In this document: one piece after another, positions 43,549-54,000 of the stretch
Layout of the letters: the number at the start of each line of letters is the position of its first letter
How positions within the stretch are numbered: position 1 is the first letter of the stretch
NCBI RefSeq assembly: GCF_023534745.1
Contig: NZ_JAMHJQ010000005.1
Coordinates: 262,920 to 325,887, forward strand
DNA length: 62,968 nt
From: Streptomyces sp. 35G-GA-8
Lineage (GTDB): Bacteria; Actinomycetota; Actinomycetes; Streptomycetales; Streptomycetaceae
Reading direction: 5' to 3'
Notes under the pieces: model-generated
Told to the model about the DNA's origin: nothing
The model's input: only the letters and a program-made list of their open reading frames with translations
The model's database searches: none
Position numbers and translations under genes: made by a program

Positions 43549-44733
43549 CTACCAGGTGACCGGCAGTTCGGTGAGACCGGCCGTGAGCCGGCCGCCCAGC
43601 ACCTGAAGCTCCTCGACCGGGAGCGCGAGGCGCAGCTCGGGCAGGCGCGTGAAGAGCAGGGTGTACGCCGTCTTCAGCTGCATACGGGCCAGCGGGGCGC
43701 CGATGCAGTGCCACATCCCGTGACCGAACGTCAGATGCGGGTTGGGCGAACGGGTGATGTCGAAGAGTTCGGGGTCGTCGAAGATCTGGGTGTCGAAGTT
43801 GGAGAGGGTGAAGTCGAGCAGGACCAGATCGCCGAACCGAATGGTGACCCCGCCGATCGTGACGTCCTCGGTGGCGTACCGCGGCAGCACCGAGCCGCCC
43901 GCCTTCGCCGAGCGCAGGATCTCCTCCACCGCCCCTGACATCAGCTTCGGGTCCCCCAGCGCCGCGTCGCGCTGCTCGGGGTAGAGGGTGAACAGCACCA
44001 CCCCGAGATCGATATGGCTGGCCACGGCCTCCAGTCCGGCGAAGAGCACCCCGGCCGCGATCGGCCCGATGCGCTCGTCCGACGGCTCGTTCGCGCACAG
44101 CCGGGAGATCACATCGTCGCCGGGTTCGGCCCGCTTGCGGCCGGCCAGCTCCACCAGATAGCCGAACAGGTCCTGCTGCCCGCCCTGGACGGTGTTCGGG
44201 TCGTCCAGACCGCCCATCCGGGACAGCAGGCTGACCAGCAGACCCCGGTCCTCGGCGGGCACACCGATGAGTTCGCCGAGCACGGACAGCGAGAACGGCA
44301 GGGAGAACCCGCCGTGCAGATCGGCGGGCGGCCCCTGGGCGATGAAGCTCTCCAGCAGACCTTCCGCGATGGCCTCGACCTTCGGCATCAGATTGAGCAC
44401 GCGCCGGGCCGAGAAGTTCGGGGTGAGCATCGCGCGGGTCTCGGTGTGCAGCTTCCGCGCCAGCTCGGCGTCGTCGGTGACGAGCATGTCCAGGAACGGG
44501 TTGTGGACATAGCGCGGGGCGTTCGCCGGATCGGGATGCGCGCGGGCCAGCCGCTCGTCGCGGAGCAGTTCCTTGAGTTCGGCGTGGCGGGTCACCAGCC
44601 ATCCCTCGTCGCCGGCGGGGGTGCGCACCTTGCAGACGGGGCTCCGGGTCTGGAGCTCGCGCAGCAGCGGGCTCAGCCGCAGCACGGTCGGCGGCACGCC
44701 CTTGAGCGACGGCAGCTCGTGGGAGGTGGTCAT
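43549..44733 (-). CDS. nysL: Cytochrome P450, NysL/AmphL/PimD type (macrolactone hydroxylase or epoxidase)
   Basis: Predicted to oxidise the polyol region of the glycosylated macrolactone. NysL acts at C10, AmphL at C8, and the related PimD makes an epoxide; the product here cannot be fixed from sequence. The protein is 394 aa. The I-helix reads [10 protein letters not shown], with Ala236 where most P450s have Thr and PimD has Ser. ExxR lies in VEEILRS, and the heme loop is [10 protein letters not shown] with Cys343. The start is the ATG at 44731-44733 with GGAGAG about 6 nt upstream; an earlier in-frame ATG at 44847 overlaps the PKS gene and is rejected. It lies 80 nt after the terminal PKS gene in the same direction, with a strong hairpin between them. 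Confidence 0.92.
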   Translation of the reverse strand: MTTSHELPSLKGVPPTVLRLSPLLRELQTRSPVCKVRTPAGDEGWLVTRHAELKELLRDERLARAHPDPANAPRYVHNPFLDMLVTDDAELARKLHTETRAMLTPNFSARRVLNLMPKVEAIAEGLLESFIAQGPPADLHGGFSLPFSLSVLGELIGVPAEDRGLLVSLLSRMGGLDDPNTVQGGQQDLFGYLVELAGRKRAEPGDDVISRLCANEPSDERIGPIAAGVLFAGLEAVASHIDLGVVLFTLYPEQRDAALGDPKLMSGAVEEILRSAKAGGSVLPRYATEDVTIGGVTIRFGDLVLLDFTLSNFDTQIFDDPELFDITRSPNPHLTFGHGMWHCIGAPLARMQLKTAYTLLFTRLPELRLALPVEELQVLGGRLTAGLTELPVTW

Positions 44734-44767
44734 GGGGGTCTCTCCTCTGGACGGTCGGACGGTGATG

Positions 44768-44809
44768 GGGCCGGGCGGGGCGGCGTCGTACAACCGCCCC
44801 GCCCGGCCC
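44768..44809 (-). terminator. 16-bp perfect GC-rich hairpin between terminal PKS and P450 genes
   Basis: The arms 44768-44783 and 44794-44809 pair perfectly around a 10-nt loop (CGTCGTACAA on the plus strand). On the transcribed strand the hairpin starts 4 nt after the PKS stop codon and ends 34 nt before the P450 start. It looks like a terminator or attenuator of PKS transcription. If it terminates, the P450 gene would rely on read-through or its own promoter in a very short gap. Confidence 0.7.
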
Positions 44810-44813
44810 GGTG

Positions 44814-47800
44814 TTACGCCTCGCCTGCGGGCAGGCCGCCCAGCCACTCCTCGATCGTTCGCGCCGTCAGCGCGGAGTGCTCCTTGGCGAGGGACAGATG
44901 GTTGGCCTGAATCTCACGGATGTCGTCCGCGGGGACGCCGTCGGTGTCGAACAGGAAGCCGTCCAGCGACTGAACGCACCGGACCAGCATCGTCGGCGCG
45001 GTGGTGGGCACCGTCTCGATGTCGGTCATCGCCATGAACCAGTGCGCCATCGCGGAGAGCCTGGCGCTGTTCAGCGTGACCGACGGCGAGTCGATGTCGG
45101 CCAGGTAGTACCGGGTGGTCCTGTCGAGGTCCTTGCCCTCGCCCGGCTGGTACTTGATGCTCGCGGTGTCCAGCAGGATCACCGCTTCGGGGCGGATGCC
45201 CCAGGTCTCCTCCAGTACGCCCGCGGCCAGATAGGCGAGGGAGCCGCCGGTGGAGTGGCCCACCAGGACGAAGGGTTCGCCGTCGCTGGCGTGCAGGGCG
45301 CTCTCCGCGACGATACGGGCCGCCGCCTCGCTCGTGGCCGGCAGCAGCTCACCGGGGGCGAACCCCATGAGCGGCAGGGCGGAGACATGCCGCTTGCCGC
45401 GGAAGTGCGCCGCGATGCGGGCGTACTGGTGTACGCCGCCGGTGGCGCCCGGGGCGCTGACGAAGACCAGCCGGGGGCTGCTCGGACCGTCCGCGAGGAC
45501 GACGGGCGCCGACAGCTCCTCCAGGTCGGCGGGGGTCTCGAAGGTCGGCCGGGTGTTGGCGACGGCCTTGAGCATGCGCATGCCCTCGACCATCTTTCCG
45601 GCCTGCACCGCCGCGTAGAACAGGCCCTCCAGCGTCTCCTCCGGGTTCTGGGTGCCTCGCGCGGCGGCGGGTGCGGCGGTGCCCTGGGTGCCGGGGGCGA
45701 GCTGTCCGGCCAGCTCCCCGTGGAGCCGGCGGGCGAGCTTCACCGGGGTCGCGTTGTCGAAGACCACCGAGCTGGGCAGCCGCAGCCCGAGCGCCTCGGC
45801 GAGCTGATTGCGCAGCCCGACGGAGACGAGCGAGTCGAACCCCAGCTCAAGGAAGCCGCGTTCGGGGTCGACGGCGGTCGGGTCGGAGTGGCCGAGGAGC
45901 GCGGCGGAGTAACCCACCACCAGCTCGGTGAGCAGGCTCTCCTGCTCCGGCGCCGCCAGGTGCCGCAGCCGCTCGCGCAGGGTGACCGGCGAGCGGTCGG
46001 CCGCGGCGGCGGTGCGCCGGGTACGGGGCACCAGCTCCCGCCAGAGCGCCGGCAGGGCCCCCTGCTCCTGGAGTCCGGCGACATTGATCCGGGTCGGCAC
46101 CACCGTGGCCCGGTCCCGGACGAGCGCGGCGTCGAACAGCTCAAGTCCCTGCTCGATGGCCAGCGGTGGCATACCGCCCCGGGCCATCCGCGCCAGATCG
46201 GCGGTGCTGACATGGCTGGTCATACCGCTGCCCCGGCCCCAGGGGCCCCAGGCGAGGGAGAGCGCGGGCAGCTCCCGGCTCCTGCGGTGCTGGGCGAGGG
46301 CGTCCAGATAGGCGTTGGCCGCGGCGTAGTTGCCCTGGCCGGGGCTGCCCAGCACACCGGAGACGGAGGAGTACAGCACGAAGGCGGCCAGATCGAGATC
46401 GCGGGTGGCCTCGTGCAGATACCAGGCGGCGTCCGCCTTCGGCCGCAGTACGCGCTCCAGCAGCTCCGGCGTCAGTGAGCCGGTGAGCGCGTCGCCCAGC
46501 ACACCGGCGGTGTGGACGACGGCGGTCAGCGGATGTCCGGCCGGTACGGCCGCGAGCAGCGCGGTCACCGCGTCCCGGTCGCCCAGATCGCAGGAGACCA
46601 CGGAGACTTCGGCGCCCCGCTCGGCCAGGTCGCCGAGCAGTTCCGGCACGCCCGGGGCGTCCCGCCCGCTCCTGCTGGCGAGCAGGAGATGCCGTACGCC
46701 GTGCTCGGCGACCAGATGGCGTGCCAGTTCCCTGCCGAGGCCGCCGGTTCCGCCGGTGATCAGTACGGTGCCCTCGGGGTCCCAGGGGCGCGCCGTGCCG
46801 CCTGCCGAGGAGGTCTGGTCGCTCTCGGGCAGCCGTGTGAGCCGACCGGCCCTGACCGTGTGGGAGCGCACGACCACCTGCTGTTCGTCGAGGCCGAGCA
46901 GACCGGGCAGGACCCCCGCCGACAGGAACGTGTCGTCCATGTCGACCAGCAGGAAGCTGCCGGGGTTCTCGGTCTGCGCGGACCGTACGAGGCCCCAGAC
47001 GGCGGCGGCGGCCACGTCCTTGACGTCCTCGCCGTCGACGGCGACGGCGCCCCGGGTGACGAAGACCAGCCGTGAGCCGGCCAGCGCCGGTTCGTTCAGC
47101 CACTCCTGGAGGAGGCCGAGGACGAAGGTGGTCAGGGCGCGCACCGACTCGGGTCCCGGCATCGCCGGGTCGCCGACCACGGGCACCAGGAAGACATCGG
47201 GGGCGACACCGCTGTCGCCGACCGCGCCGGTCAGGGACTCCGCGTAGCCGCTGACGGTCTCGTCGGCGCGGTGCATCGCGTAGCCCAGGTCGAGTTCGTC
47301 GACGCCGACGACCGCCCAGCGGGTGCCGGTGGCGGCCACCGGCTCGGGGACGGACACCCAGTCGAGCGTGAGAAGCGCGCCCCGCTCGGTGCCGCCGCCC
47401 GTCGGCGCGGCCTGGCGGGGCTCGCCGGAGGGCGGGCCCAGCACCAGCGAATCGACGGAGAGCACCGGAGCGCCCGTCGTGTCGACCGCGCTCAGCGCCA
47501 CCTCGTCCTGGCCGGTCGCGGTGATCCGGACACGCAGGGCGGAGGCCGCCGCGGCGTGCAGGGTCAGCCCGTTCCAGGACACCGGGACGGCGGCGGGCGC
47601 GCCGTCGGGGTCGAGGGAGCCCGCCGCGCGCGCGGCGGCGTCCAGCAGCGCCGGGTGGATGCCGTACGCGCCGGCGTCCTCGGCCGCCGGGGGCAGCGCC
47701 ACCTCGGCGTAGACCTCGCCCGCGCGCCGCCAGACGCCCGACAGGCCCTGGAACACGGGCCCGTGGGCGAGGCCGGCGCCGGTGAGCCGTTCGTACAGTC

Positions 47801-50800
47801 CCTCCAGGGCGACCGGCTCGGCGTCGCGCGGCGGCCAGACGGTGGTGTCGAACCCGCCGGTCTCCTCGGCCTGCCCGGCCGCCGCCAGCACGCCTCGTGC
47901 GTGCAGTGTCCAGCCGTCCGTGTCGCGGTCGGCGGGGCGGGAGTGCACCGTCAGCGCCCGGTTGCCCGCGTCGTCCGACGCGCCCACCCGTACCTGCACG
48001 GTGACCGCGTCGCGAGCGGTCAGTACGAGAGGGGCGGACAGCGTCAGTTCCGTGACGCGGTGCCGGCCCGCCTGGTCGCCCGCCCGGATCGCCAGCTCCG
48101 CGAAGGCCGCGCCCGGCAGCACGGTCCGGCCGGAGATCCGGTGGTCGGCGAGCCAGGGATGCGACCGCTCCGACATCCTGCCGGTCAGCACGATCTCGTC
48201 CGACCCGGCGATCGTGACCGCCGCGCCGAGCAGCGGATGCCCGGCGGCCACCAGCCCGAGACCCGAGGCGTCGCCGGTCACCGCGCGGACCGTGGGCCAG
48301 TACCGCTCGCGCTGGAAGGCGTAGGTCGGCAGCTCGGCCCGGCGGGCGCCCGTACCGGCGAACAGTGCGGCCCAGTCCACCGCGACACCGCGGGCGTACA
48401 GCCCGGCGAGCGCGGTGACGGCCGCGATTTCCTCGGACCGGTCCTTGCGCAGGACCGGCAGCGCCGTCACGGCCGGGTCCTGGACGGACTCCGGTACGAG
48501 GGCGGAGAGCACGGCGTCCGGGCCCAGTTCCAGGAAGGTCCGTACGCCGCGCCCGGCGAGCGCCCGCACCCCGTCGCCGAACCGCACGGCCTCGCGCACA
48601 TGGCGCACCCAGTAGCCGGGGTCGGTGAGTTCGGCCGTGGTGGCCACCTCGCCGGTCAGGTTCGAGACGACCGGTACGGACGGCTCCTGGAAGGCCAGGC
48701 CCGCCACGACCGCGCGGAACGCGTCGAGCATGGGCTCCATCAGGGGCGAGTGGAACGCGTGGCTGACGGCGAGCCGGGTGGTCTTGCGTCCCTCGGCCGC
48801 CAGCCGGGCGGCGAGGTCGAGCACCGCGGTCTCGTCGCCCGAGACGACCACCGCGTCCGGGCCGTTGACCGCGGCGACGGACACCCGGCCGGTCAGCAGC
48901 GGCGTGATCTCGTCCTCGGTGGCCCGTACGGCGACCATCGCGCCACCGGCGGGCAGCGCCCGCATCAGCCGGGCCCGCGCGGCGACCAGCCGGCAGGCGT
49001 CCTCCAGCGAGAACACCCCGGCCACATGCGCGGCCGTGATCTCGCCGACGGAGTGCCCGGCGAGGAAGTCCGGCCTGACGCCCCAGGAGCTGACCAGTCG
49101 GTACAGCGCCACCTCGACGGCGAACAGCGCGGGCTGGGTGAAGCCCGTGTCGTTCAGCGCGTCCGCGTCGTCGCCCCAGACGACCTCGCGCAGCGGACGG
49201 TCCAACTCCCCGTCCAGCTGGGCCAGTACGGCGTCCAGCGCCTCGGCGAAGACGGGGAAGCGCGCGTACAGCTCGCGGCCCATCCCGAGGCGCTGCGAGC
49301 CCTGGCCGGAGAAGAGCACGGCGAGCGCGCCCTTGCCAGGGACCCCGCGCGCCACCTCGACGGGCGTCCCGGCGTGGGGGTCCGCGGTGGACAGCAGTAC
49401 CGCGCGGTGCTCGAACGCGGTGCGGGTGGTGGCGAGCGAGAAGCCGAGGTCGAGCGGGTCGGCGCCGCGTGCGTCCGCGAAGGCGCGGATCCGGTCCAGC
49501 TGCGCGTCGAGCGCGGCCCCGCTGCGGCCCGACACCGGCCAGGGCACGGCCTTCGGCACGACGGCCGGCGCCGGACCGGGCTCCTCCGCCGTTTCGGCGG
49601 GCGGCGCCTGCTCGATGAGCACATGCGCGTTGGTGCCGCTGATGCCGAACGACGACACCCCGGCGCGGCGCACCCGGTCGCCCTCCGGCCACTCCACCGG
49701 CTCGGTGAGCAGCCGTACGTCCCCGGCCGTCCAGTCCACATGCGAGGAGGGCGCGTCCACGTGCAGCGTCCGGGGCAGCACGCCGTTGCGGAGCGCGAGC
49801 ACGATCTTCATCACGCCCGCGACTCCGGCCGCCGCCTGGGTGTGACCGATGTTCGACTTGACCGTGCCGAGCCACAGCGGACGGTCCGGCTCGCGGTCCT
49901 GGCCGTAGGCGGCGAGCAGGGCGCCCGCCTCGATCGGATCGCCCAGCGTCGTGCCCGTACCGTGCGCCTCGACCACGTCCACGTCGGACGGGGAAAGTCC
50001 GGCGCCGGCCAGCGCCTGGCGGATCACCCTCTGCTGGGAGGGGCCGTTGGGCGCGCTCAGACCGTTGGACGCGCCGTCCTGGTTGACCGCGCTGCCGCGC
50101 AGCACCGCGAGGACGGGGTGTCCGTTGCGCTGGGCGTCGGACAGCCGCTCGACGACCAGCAGACCCGCGCCCTCGGACCAGGCGGTGCCGTCCGCCGCGT
50201 CGGAGAAGGCCTTGCAGCGCCCGTCGGCGGCCAGTCCGCCCTGGACGCTGAACCCGGCGAAGCCGGCGGACGTCGCCATCACGGTCACCCCGCCGGCCAG
50301 CGCCAGCGAGCATTCGCCGTCGCGTACGGCCTGCGCGGCGAGATGCAGGGTCACCAGTGAGGACGAGCACGCGGTGTCGAGCGTGACCGCGGGGCCTTCG
50401 AGTCCGAGGACGAAGGAGAGCCGGCCGGACATGACGCTCGCCGCGAGGCCGTTGCCCGCGTAACCGCCCATGTCGTCGCGCGCGGCGAGCACGAGGTGCG
50501 CGTAGTCCTGGGAGTTGGTGCCGACGAACACGCCGGTCCTGCTGCCGCGCAGGGTGGCCGGGTCGATGCCGGAGCGCTCGATGGCCTCCCAGGCCACCTC
50601 AAGGAGCAGTCGCTGCTGCGGGTCCATGGCAAGGGCCTCGCGCGGCGAGATGTCGAAGAATCCCGGGTCGAAGCACGGCGCGTCGTGGATGAAGCCGCCC
50701 TCCTGGGTGGCGCTGCGTCCCTCGCCGTCACCGGCGAGCACATCCAGGTCCCAGCCGCGGTCGTCGGGGAAGGGGGAGATGGCGCCGCGGCCTTCGGCGA

Positions 50801-50975
50801 GCAGTTCCCACAGCTCCTCGGGAGAGCGGACCCCGCCGGGGAACCTGCATCCCATCCCGACGATCGCCACCGGTTCGTGACGGCCGGATTCGGCCTCTTC
50901 GAGTCGTCGGCGGGTCTGGTGCAGATCCGCCGTGACCCACTTCAGGTATTCGACGAGTTTCTGTTCGTCCGGCAT
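44814..50975 (-). CDS. nysK: Terminal type I polyketide synthase with thioesterase, NysK/AmphK type (KS-AT-DH-KR-ACP-TE)
   Basis: Adds the last acetate unit and releases the macrolactone. The protein is 2053 aa, close to NysK. The ATG at 50973-50975 follows GAGGAAGG. Residues 1-32 are a docking coil. KS spans ~32-458 (Cys203). AT has GQGSQ ~555, GHSVGE with Ser642 and HAFH ~740 (malonyl). DH spans ~910-1125. KR starts ~1400 and has LGD in the B-type position. The ACP serine is S1715. The TE domain has GHSTGG (Ser ~1907), LLDTAS and a C-terminal His in AKEHSAL, a serine-hydrolase triad. The DH keeps [10 protein letters not shown] but has GLAHGPVF for GYxYGPxF and DAAAR for DxxxH/Q, so it is probably inactive, which fits a retained hydroxyl. 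It lies 79 nt after the nysJ-type gene. Confidence 0.95.
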   Translation of the reverse strand: MPDEQKLVEYLKWVTADLHQTRRRLEEAESGRHEPVAIVGMGCRFPGGVRSPEELWELLAEGRGAISPFPDDRGWDLDVLAGDGEGRSATQEGGFIHDAPCFDPGFFDISPREALAMDPQQRLLLEVAWEAIERSGIDPATLRGSRTGVFVGTNSQDYAHLVLAARDDMGGYAGNGLAASVMSGRLSFVLGLEGPAVTLDTACSSSLVTLHLAAQAVRDGECSLALAGGVTVMATSAGFAGFSVQGGLAADGRCKAFSDAADGTAWSEGAGLLVVERLSDAQRNGHPVLAVLRGSAVNQDGASNGLSAPNGPSQQRVIRQALAGAGLSPSDVDVVEAHGTGTTLGDPIEAGALLAAYGQDREPDRPLWLGTVKSNIGHTQAAAGVAGVMKIVLALRNGVLPRTLHVDAPSSHVDWTAGDVRLLTEPVEWPEGDRVRRAGVSSFGISGTNAHVLIEQAPPAETAEEPGPAPAVVPKAVPWPVSGRSGAALDAQLDRIRAFADARGADPLDLGFSLATTRTAFEHRAVLLSTADPHAGTPVEVARGVPGKGALAVLFSGQGSQRLGMGRELYARFPVFAEALDAVLAQLDGELDRPLREVVWGDDADALNDTGFTQPALFAVEVALYRLVSSWGVRPDFLAGHSVGEITAAHVAGVFSLEDACRLVAARARLMRALPAGGAMVAVRATEDEITPLLTGRVSVAAVNGPDAVVVSGDETAVLDLAARLAAEGRKTTRLAVSHAFHSPLMEPMLDAFRAVVAGLAFQEPSVPVVSNLTGEVATTAELTDPGYWVRHVREAVRFGDGVRALAGRGVRTFLELGPDAVLSALVPESVQDPAVTALPVLRKDRSEEIAAVTALAGLYARGVAVDWAALFAGTGARRAELPTYAFQRERYWPTVRAVTGDASGLGLVAAGHPLLGAAVTIAGSDEIVLTGRMSERSHPWLADHRISGRTVLPGAAFAELAIRAGDQAGRHRVTELTLSAPLVLTARDAVTVQVRVGASDDAGNRALTVHSRPADRDTDGWTLHARGVLAAAGQAEETGGFDTTVWPPRDAEPVALEGLYERLTGAGLAHGPVFQGLSGVWRRAGEVYAEVALPPAAEDAGAYGIHPALLDAAARAAGSLDPDGAPAAVPVSWNGLTLHAAAASALRVRITATGQDEVALSAVDTTGAPVLSVDSLVLGPPSGEPRQAAPTGGGTERGALLTLDWVSVPEPVAATGTRWAVVGVDELDLGYAMHRADETVSGYAESLTGAVGDSGVAPDVFLVPVVGDPAMPGPESVRALTTFVLGLLQEWLNEPALAGSRLVFVTRGAVAVDGEDVKDVAAAAVWGLVRSAQTENPGSFLLVDMDDTFLSAGVLPGLLGLDEQQVVVRSHTVRAGRLTRLPESDQTSSAGGTARPWDPEGTVLITGGTGGLGRELARHLVAEHGVRHLLLASRSGRDAPGVPELLGDLAERGAEVSVVSCDLGDRDAVTALLAAVPAGHPLTAVVHTAGVLGDALTGSLTPELLERVLRPKADAAWYLHEATRDLDLAAFVLYSSVSGVLGSPGQGNYAAANAYLDALAQHRRSRELPALSLAWGPWGRGSGMTSHVSTADLARMARGGMPPLAIEQGLELFDAALVRDRATVVPTRINVAGLQEQGALPALWRELVPRTRRTAAAADRSPVTLRERLRHLAAPEQESLLTELVVGYSAALLGHSDPTAVDPERGFLELGFDSLVSVGLRNQLAEALGLRLPSSVVFDNATPVKLARRLHGELAGQLAPGTQGTAAPAAARGTQNPEETLEGLFYAAVQAGKMVEGMRMLKAVANTRPTFETPADLEELSAPVVLADGPSSPRLVFVSAPGATGGVHQYARIAAHFRGKRHVSALPLMGFAPGELLPATSEAAARIVAESALHASDGEPFVLVGHSTGGSLAYLAAGVLEETWGIRPEAVILLDTASIKYQPGEGKDLDRTTRYYLADIDSPSVTLNSARLSAMAHWFMAMTDIETVPTTAPTMLVRCVQSLDGFLFDTDGVPADDIREIQANHLSLAKEHSALTARTIEEWLGGLPAGEA

Positions 50976-51024
50976 CGTCCGTGAACCTTCCTCAGATGTA
51001 TCGCGTGCGAAGGGAGTGGGCCCT

Positions 51025-51066
51025 TGTCAGGAATCCGCTGTCAGGAATCCGCTGTCAGGAATCCGT
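51025..51066. repeat. Three tandem copies of a 14-bp unit at the end of the nysJ-type gene
   Basis: The unit is TGTCAGGAATCCGC, with one base changed in the third copy. The copies occupy 51025-51038, 51039-51052 and 51053-51066, and the last contains the stop codon of the nysJ-type gene. Because 14 is not a multiple of 3, the repeated TCA (TGA on the minus strand) falls once in each reading frame. Confidence 0.9.
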
Positions 51067-54000
51067 TGACCTGCCGAGCTCGTTGTCGATGAAGGCGAGG
51101 ATCTCGTCGGTGCTGGCGGCCTCGATCCGTTCGGTGACCACGGCCGCGCCGCCGGTCTCCTGGGCGGCTCCGTCCCAGCGCGCGAGGAGCCGGTGGAGCC
51201 GTCCGGCGACCCCGGACCTGGTGACCTCGTCGAGTTCGCCGTCGGCGAGCGCGGCCTCCAACTGGTCGAGCACCGCGAGCGGCGACGCGTCCGTGCCGGA
51301 GGTGTCCGAGCCGAACAGCGCCGGCATCAGATGCCGGGCGACGGCGAGCGGGGTGGGGTGGTCGAACACGAGGGTGGTGGAGAGCCGTACGTCCGTGGCC
51401 GCGGTCAGCCTGGTGCGCAGCTCCACCGCCATCAGCGAGTCGAAGCCCAGCCGGCTGAAGTCACGGTCGGCCGGGACGGCGTCCGGGGTGGTGTGTCCCA
51501 GTACGGCGGCGGTCTCGGTCCGTACCAGCTCCACCAGGGCCGCTTCCCGCTCCCGCGCGTCGAGCCCTTCCAGGCGCAGGGTCGGTCCGGTGGCCCGGGT
51601 CCGGGTGGCGGCCGCCCGGCGCTTGGCGCGCGGCAGTCCGCGCAGGAGCGCGGGGACCCCGGCCGCGGCGGGCGCCGTCTCCGGGCCCGTGCCGACGGCG
51701 ATCCCGGCCGCGACGACCAGTGCCTCGTCGCGGGCGCTCGCCGCGTCGAACAGCGCGAGGCCCCGTGCCACCGACAGCGGGGCGAGATCCGAGCGGGCCA
51801 TCCGGCGCAGATCGGTGTCGCTCAGGGTGCCCGTCATACCGGTGTCCGAGGTCCAGGGGCCCCAGGCCAGCGATACGGCGGGCAGGCCGAGGGCGATGCG
51901 GTGCGCGGCCAGCGCGTCCAGGAACGTGTTGGCGGCGGCGTAGTTGCCCTGTCCCGGTCCCCCGGTGACGCCCGCGACCGAGGAGTACAGGACGAACCCG
52001 GCCAGCTCGGGGGCGAGTTCACGGGTCGCCTCGTGCAACTTCCAGGCGGCGTCGGCCTTCGGACGCGCTGTCCGTTCGACCAGCGCGGGGGTGAGCGAGC
52101 CGATCGTGGCGTCGGCGAGCACACCGGCGGTGTGCACGACGGCGGTCAGCGGATGCGCGGCCGGTACGGCGGCGAGCAGCGCGTCGAGCGCCGCCCGGTC
52201 GGCGACATCACAGGCGGCGACGGTCACCTCGGCGCCGTGGGCGGTCAGTTCGGCCCGTAGTTCCCCGGCGCCCGGCGCGCCGGGGCCGCGCCGCCCGGCG
52301 AGCAGCAGATGTTTGAAGCCGCCCGCGGTCACCAGATGCCTGGCGAGCGCGCTGCCGAGGCCGCCGGTGCCGCCGGTGATCAGCACCGTACCGTCACGGT
52401 CCCAGGACCGGACCCCGTCCTGGGGCGGGGTGACGCCGCTCTCGGGCAGCCGGGCGAGCCGGGCGACCCGTACGGCTCCGTCACGCAGCGCCGCCTGGGT
52501 CTCTCCGGCGTCCAGCAGTCCCGGCAGGGCGGCGAGAGCCCTGCCCAGGGCATCGGGACCTTCGAGGTCGGCGCCGCCGTCGATGGGGTCGTCGCCGCCG
52601 TCGATGTCGAGCAGCAGGAAGCTGCCGGGCTCCTCCGACTGGGCGGTGCGCACCAGGCCCCATACGGGTGCGGCGGCCAGGTCCCGTACGTCCTCGGTCC
52701 CGACGGCGACCGCGCGCCGGGTGACGAACACCAGCCGTGATGCGGCGCTCCGCCGGTCGGCGGACCAGGTGTGGAGCAGGTCAAGGGCGGCGGCCGTGGT
52801 GGTCCGCGCGGCGCCGGGGATGTCCCCTGTGCCGGACGGATCGCCGCCTACCGAGGCCAGTACGACGTCCGGCAACAGCTCGTCGCCGTCCAGGAGTGCG
52901 GCGAGCGACGCCGCGCGTACGGCGGGCACTCCGCCCGCCGGGGCCGCCGCGTCCAGCGTGGCCGCCAGGCCCGCCGGGTCCGCGCCGACGACCGCCCAGC
53001 GGAGGCCGGCCGGGGACGCGGCGGCCGCCGGGGCGGACGCCGCCTCCCAGACGATCCCGAACAGCGGGTCCGGCTCTGCGGTGGCGCCCGCCGCGACGGG
53101 CGCCGGGACGCGATCCGCGCCATCGGCCGGCCGGAGGGCGAGCGAGCGTACGGAGATCACCGGCGCGCCGGCCACGTCGACGGCCGCCAGCGCCACGGTG
53201 TCCCGGCCGGTGGCGGTCAGCTGTACCCGCAGCGCCGTGGCGGCGCTCGCGTGCAGGGTCAGTCCGTGCCAGGCGAACGCTTCGACGTCCCCGGCGGCGG
53301 TGGTGCTGTCGGTGTCGGTGTCGGTGTCGGTGTCCAGCAGTGCCGCCGCGCGGACTGCGGCGTCCAGCAGTGTCGGATGGATCGTGAACGCGCCGTCCCC
53401 GCCCGTCTCCTCGTCCAGCGCGATCTCCGCGAACACCACGCCGTCCCGGCGCCAGGCGGTGCGCGGGCCGGTGCCGTCCTGCCCGAGATCCAGGGCCCGG
53501 ACGTCCGCGGGCGGCCAGACGGAGGTGTCGAACTCCCCGTCCGGTGTCGCCGTCCCCTCGGCGGCGGCCAGCACGCCGGTGGCGTGCCGGGTCCAGGGCA
53601 GATCCGCCCCTGCCTCGGGGCGGGCGTGCACGTCCAGGGGGCGGCGGCCGGCCTCGTCGGCGACGCCCACCCGTACCTGGATCCGTACCGCGCCCCGCTC
53701 GGGCACGAACAGCCCGCTCTCCACGGTCAGTTCCTCGACCCGTTCGCAGCCCACCTCGTCACCGGCGCGTACGGCCAGCTCGGCGAAGGCCGCGGCGGGC
53801 AGCGGCACGGGCCCGTCGGAGACGCGGTGCGCGGCCAGCCAGGGCTGCTCGGGCAGCGACAGCCGGCCCGTCAGCACCACATCGTCGGAGCCCGCCACCG
53901 TCATCGCCGCGCCCAGCAGCGGATGTCCCGCGGCCATCAGACCGAGGCCGGCGGGGTCGCCCGGGGCGGCCGGGGACACCGAGGGCCAGTAGCGCTCGCG

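Noticed and set aside
44734-44847. Upstream start for the NysL-type P450
   Set aside because: It would overlap the end of the PKS gene and read through the hairpin. ATG 44733 has a good ribosome-binding site and the family N-terminus.
46141-50370. Minus-strand frame of 1409 codons inside the terminal PKS
   Set aside because: Out-of-frame reading of the same strand, Arg/Gly-rich, without motifs; the true frame is 44814-50975.
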